A stretch of DNA of 64,000 nucleotides from Zoogloea sp041917255 (GTDB lineage: Bacteria > Pseudomonadota > Gammaproteobacteria > Burkholderiales > Rhodocyclaceae). A program made the position numbers and the translations under genes. The notes under the pieces are model-generated. The model saw only the letters and a program-made list of their open reading frames with translations, was not told the origin of the DNA and made no database searches. The stretch's first letter is position 1; each line of letters opens with the position of its first letter. Location of the stretch: the NCBI GenBank assembly GCA_041917255.1, contig JAYRYA010000021.1:1-64000 (forward strand). The letters are read 5' to 3'. Of the stretch, positions 15,113 through 23,165 are shown piece by piece.

Positions 15113-17074
15113 ATGACCCAGAAAACCTACACCGCCGAATCGATCACCGTCCTCAAGGGACTCGAGCCCGTCAAGCAGCGGCCGGGGATGTACACCCGCA
15201 CCGAGAACCCGCTGCATGTGATCCAGGAAGTCATCGACAACGCGGCTGACGAGGCCATGGCCGGCTTCTGCCGCAAGATCGGCGTAACGCTCCACCTGGA
15301 CGGCTCGGTGAGCGTTTCGGACGATGGCCGCGGCATTCCGGTCGAGATTCACCCGGTCGAGGGCGTGTCGACGGTCGAGGTGGTATTCACCCGGCTCCAT
15401 GCCGGCGGCAAGTTCAACAAGACCGACGACGACTCGGCCTACCGTTTCTCGGGCGGCCTGCATGGCGTGGGCGTATCGGTCACCAACGCCCTGTCGCACC
15501 GGCTGGAGGTGGACGTGGTGCGCGACGGCGGGCGGCATCGGCTGGTGTTCTCGGGCGGCGATGTGATCGAACCCCTCGCCCGCATCGGCGATGCCCCCAA
15601 AAAACAAAGCGGCACCACCGTGCGCGCCTGGCCCGACGGCAAATACTTCGACGCCCCCGACCTGCCCCGCGCCGAACTCGAGCGCCTGCTGCGCTCCAAG
15701 GCCGTGCTGATGCCGGGCCTCGAAGTGAGTCTCGCCATCGAAGGCGGCGACACCCGCACCTGGCTGTTCGAGGAAGGCATGCGCGGCTACCTGGGCGAAG
15801 CCCTCTCCGACGAGCCGCTGATCCCGCTGTTCTCCGGCGAAAAATACGCGCCCAAGGGCGACGAGACGTTTGCGGCCGGCGAAGGCGCCTCATGGGCCGT
15901 GGCGTGGACGCTGGAAGGCGCGCCGGTGCGCGAGTCCTACGTAAACCTCATCCCCACCCCGGCCGGCGGTACCCATGAAGCCGGTCTGCGCGACGGCATC
16001 TTCACCGCCATCAAGAACTTCATCGACCACCACGCGCTGCTGCCCAAGGGCGTCAAGCTCACCGCCGACGACGCCTTCGGGCGCGCCTCCTTCCTGCTCT
16101 CGGCCCGGGTTCTCGACCCAAGCTTCCAGGGCCAGACCAAGGAGCGACTCAACAGCCGCGACGCCGTGCAGCTGGTGTCGCGCATGGTGCGCGACCCCTT
16201 CGAGCTGTGGCTGAACGAGCACGTGGACTACGGAAAGAAGCTCGCCGAGCTGGCCATCAAGGCCGCCCAGGCCCGCGCCCGCGCGGCGCAAAAGGTGGAA
16301 AAGCGCAAGTCGTCCGGCGTGGCCGTGCTGCCCGGCAAGCTCTCGGATTGCGAATCCGAGGACATCGAGCGCAACGAACTCTTCCTCGTCGAGGGCGACT
16401 CCGCCGGCGGCAGCGCCAAGATGGCCCGCGACAAGGACACCCAGGCCATCCTCCCCCTGCGCGGCAAGGTCCAGAACGCCTGGGAGGTGGATCGCGAGCG
16501 GCTATTCGCCAACGCCGAAATCCACGACATCGCGGTGGCCCTGGGCGTCGACGCCCACACCCAGGATTCCGAGCCCGATCTGTCCGAGCTGCGCTACGGC
16601 AAGGTCATCATCATGTCCGACGCCGACGTGGACGGCTCCCACATCCAGACCCTGCTGCTCACCCTGTTCTTCCGCCATTTCCCCAAGCTCATCGAGCGCG
16701 GCCACATCTACGTGGCCCAGCCACCGCTGTACCGCCTCGACGTGCCTGCCTCCGGCAAGAAGCGCCCGCCGCGCCGCCTGTATGCGCTGGATGACCAGGA
16801 GCTGGCGTCCCTGCGCGATCGCCTCGGCCACGAAGGCGTCAAGCCCGAACACATCGAAGTGGGCCGATTCAAAGGCCTGGGTGAGATGAACCCCGAACAA
16901 CTTCGCGAGACCACCATGGACCCGGCTACCCGCCGGGTGTTGCCGGTGCACGTGCGCGGCGGCGCCTTCGAGGAAACCCAGCGCATGTTCACCCTGCTCA
17001 TGGGCAAGGGCGAAGCCTCCGGCCGCCGGGCCTGGATGGAAGAAAAAGGCGATTCAGTCGAAGCCGACGTGTGA
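15113..17074 (+). CDS. parE: DNA topoisomerase IV subunit B
   Basis: ATPase/TOPRIM subunit of topoisomerase IV, which decatenates daughter chromosomes. The 653-residue protein has an N-terminal GHKL ATPase (PGMYTRTENPLHVIQEVIDN, then AADEA; DDGRGIPVEIHP; GGLHGVGVSV), a transducer domain, and the TOPRIM domain with FLVEGDSAGG and SDADVDGSHI. These residues and the length favour ParE over GyrB. A TATAGT hexamer at 15066-15071 could be its -10, without a good -35. parC is not adjacent. The stop is followed after about 10 bp by the 21-bp palindrome array. Confidence 0.95.
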   Translation: MTQKTYTAESITVLKGLEPVKQRPGMYTRTENPLHVIQEVIDNAADEAMAGFCRKIGVTLHLDGSVSVSDDGRGIPVEIHPVEGVSTVEVVFTRLHAGGKFNKTDDDSAYRFSGGLHGVGVSVTNALSHRLEVDVVRDGGRHRLVFSGGDVIEPLARIGDAPKKQSGTTVRAWPDGKYFDAPDLPRAELERLLRSKAVLMPGLEVSLAIEGGDTRTWLFEEGMRGYLGEALSDEPLIPLFSGEKYAPKGDETFAAGEGASWAVAWTLEGAPVRESYVNLIPTPAGGTHEAGLRDGIFTAIKNFIDHHALLPKGVKLTADDAFGRASFLLSARVLDPSFQGQTKERLNSRDAVQLVSRMVRDPFELWLNEHVDYGKKLAELAIKAAQARARAAQKVEKRKSSGVAVLPGKLSDCESEDIERNELFLVEGDSAGGSAKMARDKDTQAILPLRGKVQNAWEVDRERLFANAEIHDIAVALGVDAHTQDSEPDLSELRYGKVIIMSDADVDGSHIQTLLLTLFFRHFPKLIERGHIYVAQPPLYRLDVPASGKKRPPRRLYALDDQELASLRDRLGHEGVKPEHIEVGRFKGLGEMNPEQLRETTMDPATRRVLPVHVRGGAFEETQRMFTLLMGKGEASGRRAWMEEKGDSVEADV

Positions 17075-17083
17075 GGCTTGACA

Positions 17084-17243
17084 CCCCATTCATGAGTCTC
17101 CACCACCCATCATGAGTAATTTTTCTTCATGCATGGGTTCGCGAGATTCATCGATGGGTGAAACCTGCCCATCGATGAATGGCCGGAACCCACGCATGGG
17201 CAGATTGAGCCCATCGATGGGTTTCCCCACCCCATCGGTGGGC
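17084..17243. repeat. Array of eight palindromes at 21-bp spacing
   Basis: Eight near-palindromic 11-12 bp cores related to CCCATCGATGGG lie between parE and the convergent glpQ-like gene. Core centres are at about 17090.5, 17111, 17131.5, 17152.5, 17173.5, 17194.5, 17215.5 and 17236.5: the last five intervals are exactly 21 bp and the first two are 20.5 because the second core lacks one base. Cores are conserved while the roughly 9-bp spacers differ. Neighbouring cores also form larger inverted repeats: 17146-17158 with 17168-17180 (13 bp, perfect) and 17209-17221 with 17231-17243 (12 of 13 plus a wobble), both with 9-nt loops. It may serve as a protein-binding array, a structured bidirectional terminator, or a decayed tandem repeat. 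Confidence 0.85.
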
Positions 17244-17274
17244 GGTGCGATGGTTCAAGTCGATTACGCGATTT

Positions 17275-18426
17275 TCAGCGGATGCCGTTTACAGCCGCCA
17301 CCCCGGTGGCGGGGAAATCGGTGAACACTCCGTCGATGCCCAGGCGCATGTAGTACTGCATCTCGGCCTTCGGGTCGGCGAAGCCATAGCCGCTGGCGTC
17401 GTCCCGGAAGGTCCAGGTGTGCACCAGCAGGCCCTTCTGGTGGGCCAGCTCGATCACCCCGGTGCTGCCATCCACGCGCCGGTCGTTGATGGTGAGGGTG
17501 GCGTCGCCGGTGCGCTCCACGCCGTCATTCACGGTCTTCACCAGATAAGGCTTCCACGGCCCCACCGCGTCGGCGTAGGTCTTCACGAAGTCCAGCCCGC
17601 CGGCGGTGAGCAGATCGGCAAAGCTGCGGGCGTCGTTCTTCACCACGAAGTCGTAGGGCTTGTGGTACGGGGCCACCAGCGACATGCTGCCGTCGTCCTT
17701 CACGTCGTCGGCGTCGATCAGCTGCACCAGCTTGATGTTGGTCTTGGTGTTGAGGTATTGCAGGTTGCTCACCTCGAACGACTGGATGAACACCGGCGCG
17801 CTTGCCACGTTACCGAAGGCGGCATGGAGGGTGGTCAGCAGCTTGTCCTCGAACACGTTGGTGCCAAAGGACACCTCGTCGGCGTGGAAGGTGGAGTGCT
17901 TGATCTCGGGGTAGATGCCCACGGTGCGTCCCAGGCGGGTGCCTTCCGATTTGGCCAGGGCGATCACCTCGTCGAGGGTGGGGATGCCGAACAGCCCGTT
18001 GTACACCTGCGACCGATTGGCACGGGCCTGTACCGCCCTCAGAGTGCGGATCTCGGCGAGGGTGAAGTCGCTGGCGAAGTAGGCGGTGGTGGGCACGCCA
18101 TCCACGTTGCGGGTGCTCATGCGCGACGCCGGAAACCTGGTCGCCACATCGGTGGTGCCATCGAGCATGGGCTCGTGGCGGGCGATCATCACGCCGTCCT
18201 TGGTCAGCACCAGATCGGGCTCAATGAAGTCGGCGCCCTGATCGATGGCCGCCCTGTAGGATTCCAGCGTGTGCTCGGGAAAGGTACCCGACGCCCCGCG
18301 GTGACCAATCACCAGCGGCGCGTTGCCGGAGAGGGTCTTGAACGCCGGCTGGTTGTCGTCGTCGCTACCGCCGCAGGCCTGGAGAAAGGCGACGGACAGC
18401 AGGGGAATCAGGGCTTTGATCTTCAC
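17275..18426 (-). CDS. Glycerophosphodiester phosphodiesterase, lipoprotein
   Basis: Hydrolyses glycerophosphodiesters to glycerol-3-phosphate and an alcohol, probably in the periplasm. The 383-residue protein has a lipoprotein signal ending LQAC (Cys18) and the GDPD core IGHRGASGTFPEHTLESY (about residues 40-57), IEPDLVLTKDGVMIARHEP with metal-ligand acids, and IYPEIKH. Length and secretion resemble GlpQ rather than cytoplasmic UgpQ. The start is GTG at 18424-18426 with GGAG 7 nt upstream. Transcribed towards the palindrome array and parE; no glycerol-phosphate transporter is nearby. Confidence 0.88.
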   Translation of the reverse strand: MKIKALIPLLSVAFLQACGGSDDDNQPAFKTLSGNAPLVIGHRGASGTFPEHTLESYRAAIDQGADFIEPDLVLTKDGVMIARHEPMLDGTTDVATRFPASRMSTRNVDGVPTTAYFASDFTLAEIRTLRAVQARANRSQVYNGLFGIPTLDEVIALAKSEGTRLGRTVGIYPEIKHSTFHADEVSFGTNVFEDKLLTTLHAAFGNVASAPVFIQSFEVSNLQYLNTKTNIKLVQLIDADDVKDDGSMSLVAPYHKPYDFVVKNDARSFADLLTAGGLDFVKTYADAVGPWKPYLVKTVNDGVERTGDATLTINDRRVDGSTGVIELAHQKGLLVHTWTFRDDASGYGFADPKAEMQYYMRLGIDGVFTDFPATGVAAVNGIR

Positions 18427-18786
18427 GGGCGGGCTCCATTCAACGGGTTTCAGGACGCATTGCAGGGGATGTCCCTCCAGCCTAACGTCCGGCCATGAAC
18501 GGCATGTGACGACGCCTTGATGCCCTGCAGGCGCCGCATCCCCTGATCCTGGTCAACACTTGCTCAAGGATGTGTAAAACCCTGATTGACCGTACGGCAG
18601 CGTATGGAAAAATCCGCCCAGGTTGAATTCGCGGTCGGGCCGCGGGTTCAGTCCTACAGCGGGTTGTGTCCCGACCCCGTGCAAGATCCAGTTGCAGCTC
18701 CCCGCGCAGCGTCGCCCTGAACTGTTGCTTCATCTTTCCCATCGGCCGGGCCTATCCGCTTTCGCCAACAAGAAAAGAGGAAAGCC
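18427..18786. other. Intergenic region upstream of cstA
   Basis: A 360-bp divergent spacer between the phosphodiesterase and cstA. No coding sequence is supported. It contains a comparatively AT-rich part at about 18550-18615 but no confident promoter; the strong ribosome binding site AGAGGAAAG at about 18775-18783 belongs to cstA. Confidence 0.5.
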
Positions 18787-20847
18787 ATGAACGCCATTCA
18801 GCGTCACCTCGGTTGGGGAGCCGTCGCCATCCTGGGCGCGGTTGCTACCGCCATCGTCGCGCTCAACCGCGGAGAGTCCATCAACGCCCTGTGGCTGGTC
18901 ATCGCCGCGGTATGCAGCTATCTCATTGCCTACCGCTATTACAGCCTGTTCATCGCCGACAAGGTGATGGAGCTCGACCCCAAGCGCATGACCCCCGCCC
19001 TGCGTCACAACGACGGGCTGGATTACGTCCCCACCAACAAATACGTGCTGTTCGGCCATCACTTTGCCGCCATCGCCGGCGCCGGCCCGCTGGTGGGCCC
19101 GGTGCTCGCCGCCCAGATGGGCTACCTGCCCGGGATGCTGTGGATTCTTGCGGGCGTGGTGTTTGCCGGTGCGGTTCAGGATTTCATGGTCCTGTTCATC
19201 TCCACCCGCCGCGACGGCCGTTCCCTGGGCGATCTGGTCAAGTCCGAGCTTGGCCCGGTGCCCGGCGTGATCGCACTGTTCGGCACCTTCATGATCATGG
19301 TCATCATCCTCGCGGTGCTGGCGCTGATCGTCGTGAAGGCCTTGGCCGAATCCCCGTGGGGCATGTTCACCGTGGCCGCCACCATTCCCATCGCGCTATT
19401 GATGGGCGTGTATAGCCGCTACATCCGGCCGGGCCGCATTGGCGAGATGTCGGTGATCGGCTTCGTGCTGCTGATGGCCTCGATCGTCTATGGGGGCGAC
19501 ATCGCCGCCAGCCCCACCTGGGGCCCGCTGTTCACGTTTGATGGCAAGCAGCTCACCTGGCTCCTGATCGGCTACGGCTTCGTCGCCTCGGTGCTGCCGG
19601 TGTGGCTGCTGCTGGCACCGCGGGACTACCTGTCCACCTTCCTCAAGATCGGCACCATCGTCGGGCTCGCCATCGGCATCGCCATCGTTGCCCCGACGCT
19701 GCAGATGCCGGCCCTCACCAAGTTCATCGACGGCACCGGCCCGGTGTGGTCCGGCAGCCTGTTCCCCTTCCTGTTCATCACCATCGCCTGCGGCGCGGTG
19801 TCGGGCTTCCACGCGCTGATCTCGTCGGGCACCACCCCGAAGCTGCTGGATAACGAGAAGAACGCCCGCTTCATCGGCTACGGCGGCATGCTCATGGAGT
19901 CTTTCGTGGCGATCATGGCGCTGGTGGCCGCGTCGGTCATCGAGCCGGGCGTGTACTTTGCGATGAACAGCCCGGCCGCCGTCATCGGCAAGACCGCTGA
20001 GAGCGCCGCCCAGGCCATCAGCCAGTGGGGCTTCGTGGTCACCCCCGAGATGCTGCTCCAGACCGCCCAGGATGTGGGCGAGAAGACCATCATCTCCCGC
20101 GCCGGCGGAGCGCCCACGCTGGCCGTCGGCATGGCCCACATCCTCTCCAACGCCCTTGGCGGCAAGGCGATGATGGCCTTCTGGTACCACTTCGCGATCC
20201 TCTTCGAGGCGCTGTTCATCCTCACCGCCGTGGATGCGGGCACGCGTGCCGGGCGCTTCATGCTGCAGGATCTGATGGGTACTTTCGTTCCGTCGATGCG
20301 CAAGATGGATTCCATCTTCGCCAGCCTCGTCGCCACCGCCCTGTGCGTGGCAGCGTGGGGATACTTCCTGTACCAGGGGGTGGTCGACCCGCTGGGCGGC
20401 ATCAACACCCTGTGGCCGCTGTTCGGCATCGCCAACCAGATGCTCGCTGGCGTGGCGCTCACGCTCGCTACCGTGGTGCTGTTCAAGATGAAGCGCCAGC
20501 AGTTTGCGTGGGTGACCATCGTGCCCACCGTGTGGCTGCTGATCTGCACGCTCACCGCCGGCTGGCAGAAGGTCTTCCACGACAACCCGAAGATCGGTTT
20601 CCTGGCCAATGCCCACAAGTACGAAGGCGGCATCGCGCGCGGCGAAGTGCTGGCCCCCGCCAAGTCGCTGGACCAGATGCACCAGATCGTCACCAACAAC
20701 TATGTTGATGCGGCGCTGGCGGGCCTGTTCATGCTGCTGGTGGTGAGCATCCTGGCCTACGCCATCCCGGCGTGCTTCCGCGCCCTCGGCAATCGCAAGC
20801 CGACGGCGGTGGAAACCCCGTTCGAGCCGATGCCGGCAAACAGCTGA
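18787..20847 (+). CDS. cstA: Carbon starvation protein A / pyruvate transporter family
   Basis: Inner-membrane transporter of the CstA/BtsT family, characterised members of which import pyruvate or peptides. The 686-residue protein has many transmembrane helices and the conserved GHHFAAIAGAGPLVGPVLAAQ (split: GHHFAAIAGAGPLVGP, VLAAQ), with RDGRSLGDLVK and GFHALISSGTTPK segments. Length matches CstA/BtsT. It is followed 13 bp later by a YbdD/YjiX-type small protein and then a COG0523 GTPase, the same order as btsT-yjiX-yjiA of E. coli, so a pyruvate role is plausible. Confidence 0.92.
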   Translation: MNAIQRHLGWGAVAILGAVATAIVALNRGESINALWLVIAAVCSYLIAYRYYSLFIADKVMELDPKRMTPALRHNDGLDYVPTNKYVLFGHHFAAIAGAGPLVGPVLAAQMGYLPGMLWILAGVVFAGAVQDFMVLFISTRRDGRSLGDLVKSELGPVPGVIALFGTFMIMVIILAVLALIVVKALAESPWGMFTVAATIPIALLMGVYSRYIRPGRIGEMSVIGFVLLMASIVYGGDIAASPTWGPLFTFDGKQLTWLLIGYGFVASVLPVWLLLAPRDYLSTFLKIGTIVGLAIGIAIVAPTLQMPALTKFIDGTGPVWSGSLFPFLFITIACGAVSGFHALISSGTTPKLLDNEKNARFIGYGGMLMESFVAIMALVAASVIEPGVYFAMNSPAAVIGKTAESAAQAISQWGFVVTPEMLLQTAQDVGEKTIISRAGGAPTLAVGMAHILSNALGGKAMMAFWYHFAILFEALFILTAVDAGTRAGRFMLQDLMGTFVPSMRKMDSIFASLVATALCVAAWGYFLYQGVVDPLGGINTLWPLFGIANQMLAGVALTLATVVLFKMKRQQFAWVTIVPTVWLLICTLTAGWQKVFHDNPKIGFLANAHKYEGGIARGEVLAPAKSLDQMHQIVTNNYVDAALAGLFMLLVVSILAYAIPACFRALGNRKPTAVETPFEPMPANS

Positions 20848-20860
20848 CGGAAGCCGGCAG

Positions 20861-21064
20861 ATGTTTGGCGATCTTGCCCGCATGGGCAAATACCTCGGCC
20901 AGGCCGCCCGCCTGATGGTGGGCGTGCCGGATTACGACACCTACGTGCAGCACATGCGCCTGACTCACCCCAATCAGCCGGTGATGAGCTACGAAGCTTT
21001 CTTCCGGGAGCGGCAGGAGGCGCGGTACGGCGGAGGAGATGGGCGGCCGGGGAGGTGTTGCTGA
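20861..21064 (+). CDS. YbdD/YjiX family small protein
   Basis: A 67-residue protein matching the short YbdD/YjiX (DUF466) family: ARLMVGVPDYDTYVQHMRLT, then HPNQPVMSYEAFFRERQEARYG. These proteins almost always follow cstA/btsT and are thought to assist the transporter, mechanism unknown. The C-terminus ends GRPGRCC. Spacing of 13 bp to cstA and a GGAAG ribosome binding site indicate cotranscription. Confidence 0.88.
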   Translation: MFGDLARMGKYLGQAARLMVGVPDYDTYVQHMRLTHPNQPVMSYEAFFRERQEARYGGGDGRPGRCC

Positions 21065-21191
21065 AGAGCGTACCCGAACTGCGAGGTGGTGCTTTTGCCG
21101 AGCAGGGATTGGCCGGGACTCGCCCCGGCCAATCCATACCCATCGAAGCCCCCGATGTAAAATCCGCAGCCCAGGCAATCCCCAAGAACCC

Positions 21192-22229
21192 ATGACCAAT
21201 CCCCTCGCCCTCCCCCGCCCGCCGATTCGCGCGACGATCCTCACCGGCTTCCTCGGCGCCGGCAAGACGACGCTCCTCAACCGCTATCTGGCCACCCAGC
21301 CCAGCCGCCGCGTGGTGGTGCTGGAGAACGAGTTTGGTGCGGTGGGCATCGACGGCGGGCTGATCGCAGGTTCACCGGCGGTGGAGGTGGTGGAGCTGAC
21401 CGACGGCTGCATCTGCTGCAGCGTGCGGGGGGAGCTCTCCGTGGCGCTGGCCGATCTGGCCGACCGGCGCGATCGGGGCGAGCTGGATTTCGACCAGCTG
21501 GTGCTGGAAACCACCGGCCTTGCCGACCCTGCACCGGTGGCCCAGGCCTTCTTCGTGGATGAGGGCGTGCGCGACCGCTTTGAACTGGACGGCATTCTCA
21601 CGGTGGTCGATGCGATTCACGCCCAGCGCCAGCTCAACGAGAACCGCGTCGCCGCGGCGCAGATCGGCTTTGCGGATCGGGTTCTCCTCACCAAGACCGA
21701 CGGGGTGGATGCCGACGCACTCGCTGCGCTTGGGGACCGCCTCGTCCGCATCAACGCCCGGGCGCCGGTAATGCCGGTGCCGGCGGCCGACGCGGATATC
21801 GCCGCACTGTTTGCGCTGGACGCCTTCGTGCTTACCGACGTGCTGGCGCAGATTCCGGCCTTCCTGACCGATGCTGCCCCCGCCGGCCTCACCCGCGGCG
21901 GCGGCAACCACCGGGCATTCGTGCGCCACGATGACGACATCGCGTCGATGGTACTGCACCATACCGGGGATGTGGATGTGGCGCTGATGGGCAGTTTCGT
22001 GGAGGATCTGCTCCTTCGGCACGGCAATGACATGCTGCGCTACAAGGGCGTGCTGGCCGTGCGCGGCGAGGATCGGAGGCTGGTCTTCCAGGGCGTGCAC
22101 CGCATCACGGGCTTTGATTACGGGCGGGATTGGGCCACGGACGAGGCCCGCGAGACCACCATCGTCGTCATCGGGCGACGCCTGGATGAAGCCGCCATCA
22201 CCGCCGCGTTCCGCCTTGCCTGTCGCTGA
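21192..22229 (+). CDS. COG0523/CobW-family GTPase, YjiA-like
   Basis: GTP-dependent metallochaperone-like protein, 345 residues. Visible motifs: P-loop GFLGAGKTT (about 19-27), ENEFGAVGID, the metal-binding CxCC motif DGCICCSVRGEL, and LTKTDGVD (G4 NKxD equivalent). The C-terminal CobW_C domain runs from about 240. Metal is unknown; YjiA-type proteins bind Zn, Co or Ni. Start ATG 21192 is used as family similarity begins just after it. Its place downstream of cstA and ybdD repeats the btsT-yjiX-yjiA order, although 127 bp separate it from ybdD. Confidence 0.88.
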   Translation: MTNPLALPRPPIRATILTGFLGAGKTTLLNRYLATQPSRRVVVLENEFGAVGIDGGLIAGSPAVEVVELTDGCICCSVRGELSVALADLADRRDRGELDFDQLVLETTGLADPAPVAQAFFVDEGVRDRFELDGILTVVDAIHAQRQLNENRVAAAQIGFADRVLLTKTDGVDADALAALGDRLVRINARAPVMPVPAADADIAALFALDAFVLTDVLAQIPAFLTDAAPAGLTRGGGNHRAFVRHDDDIASMVLHHTGDVDVALMGSFVEDLLLRHGNDMLRYKGVLAVRGEDRRLVFQGVHRITGFDYGRDWATDEARETTIVVIGRRLDEAAITAAFRLACR

Positions 22230-22299
22230 CTCGACTGGAGCGCAATACTGGCCCAATCTTTGCTTTAGCCCTCCGAAATCATCATTCCCGGAGAGTTTC

Positions 22300-22791
22300 A
22301 TGGTCCAGACAAGCCTCACCGAAGATCTCATCGACTTCGGTGACCTGCCCGAACACGTCAATGCCCTGCTGCAACAGGGCGTCGCCGCCCACGCCATCGA
22401 TCCAGCCCGTGCCCGCGCGTGCTTCCGTGCGGCCATCGAGCTTGCACCGGACGCGCTGCCGTCCTACCGGTGCCTGTTCAAGTTGAACAACAAGCTGCGC
22501 GACTTCGACTCCGCCTTTGATACCGCCAAGGCCGGCCTTGCCCGGGCTGCAGCTCAGTGCGCCATGGGCCTGGACTGGCAAAGCTGGACGCCAGCCCAGC
22601 GCGCGACGGCGCCGGAAATTCCGGGCCGCTTCTTGCTGCAGTTTCTTAAGGCGCTGGCTTTCATCGAGCTATGCCGGGGGAACGAAGCTATCGCCGCCCG
22701 CCTGCTCGCCAAGCTCGAAGAGCTCGACCCCGAGGACGGCGTCGGCGGCTCGGTGGTCGCCGCCCTCCTCGCCCACCGGGAGCCGGTGTGA
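22300..22791 (+). CDS. Conserved hypothetical TPR-like protein
   Basis: A 163-residue protein, probably all-helical. The region AAHAIDPARARACFRAAIEL, then APDALPSYRCLFKLNNKLRDFDSAFDTAKAGLARA looks like one or two TPR hairpins. No signal peptide or membrane segment is seen. ATG 22300 has CCCGGAGAG upstream at good distance; longer in-frame extensions run back into the GTPase gene. It may be cotranscribed with the cstA group or independent. Function unknown. Confidence 0.65.
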   Translation: MVQTSLTEDLIDFGDLPEHVNALLQQGVAAHAIDPARARACFRAAIELAPDALPSYRCLFKLNNKLRDFDSAFDTAKAGLARAAAQCAMGLDWQSWTPAQRATAPEIPGRFLLQFLKALAFIELCRGNEAIAARLLAKLEELDPEDGVGGSVVAALLAHREPV

Positions 22792-22984
22792 GCGCAGCGG
22801 CGGAACGTCGCAAAACCGACAATCCGCTGGTCGCTGGACGGGGCAACTTCAGCAATTCTGAGCGAGATGATGGATGCGCCGAGGGAATCTATCGGACCGG
22901 ATGAGGCGTCGGGACGATGGACACCTTCCAAAGTCACCCAAGCCAGCTTGCCGCGTCATGCGAATGACCTACCACCGATGCCAG

Positions 22985-23018
22985 AAAAGAAAAAAGCCCT
23001 TGAAGATCAAGGGCTTTT
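22985..23018 (-). terminator. Rho-independent terminator after tRNA-Ser
   Basis: Perfect 12-bp stem AAAAGCCCTTGA/TCAAGGGCTTTT (22992-23003 with 23007-23018), loop of 3 nt. Read on the minus strand it ends in a T-rich tract (complement of 22984-22995), 11 bp beyond the CCA end of the tRNA. Confidence 0.88.
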
Positions 23019-23028
23019 CCTTATTACT

Positions 23029-23122
23029 TGGCGGAGAGTGAGGGATTCGAACCCTCGATGCAAGTTTTGGCTCGCATGCTCCCTTAGCAGGGGAGTGCCT
23101 TCGACCTCTCGGCCAACTCTCC
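23029..23122 (-). tRNA. tRNA-Ser (GCU)
   Basis: 94 nt including an encoded CCA end (complement of 23029-23031). The acceptor stem GGAGAGT pairs with ACTCTCC followed by discriminator G. The D-arm begins TGGCCGAGAGGTCGAAGGC, the anticodon loop is CTGCTAA (anticodon GCT), a long class II variable arm follows (GCATGCGAGCCAAAACTTGC), and the T-arm carries GGTTCGAATCC. It lies 43 bp downstream of lysC on the same strand and is followed by a strong terminator. Confidence 0.96.
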
Positions 23123-23165
23123 GCAACAGCCCGCCATTATAGGTAAGGGCGGGGTGTCTGTCAAA

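Noticed and set aside
18550..18563. Sigma-54-like TGG...TTGC upstream of cstA
   Set aside because: The GG-to-GC distance is one base short and the -24 block is poor; RpoN sites rarely tolerate that.
22867..23142. A 91-codon open frame over the tRNA-Ser region
   Set aside because: It runs antisense through a complete tRNA and its terminator.
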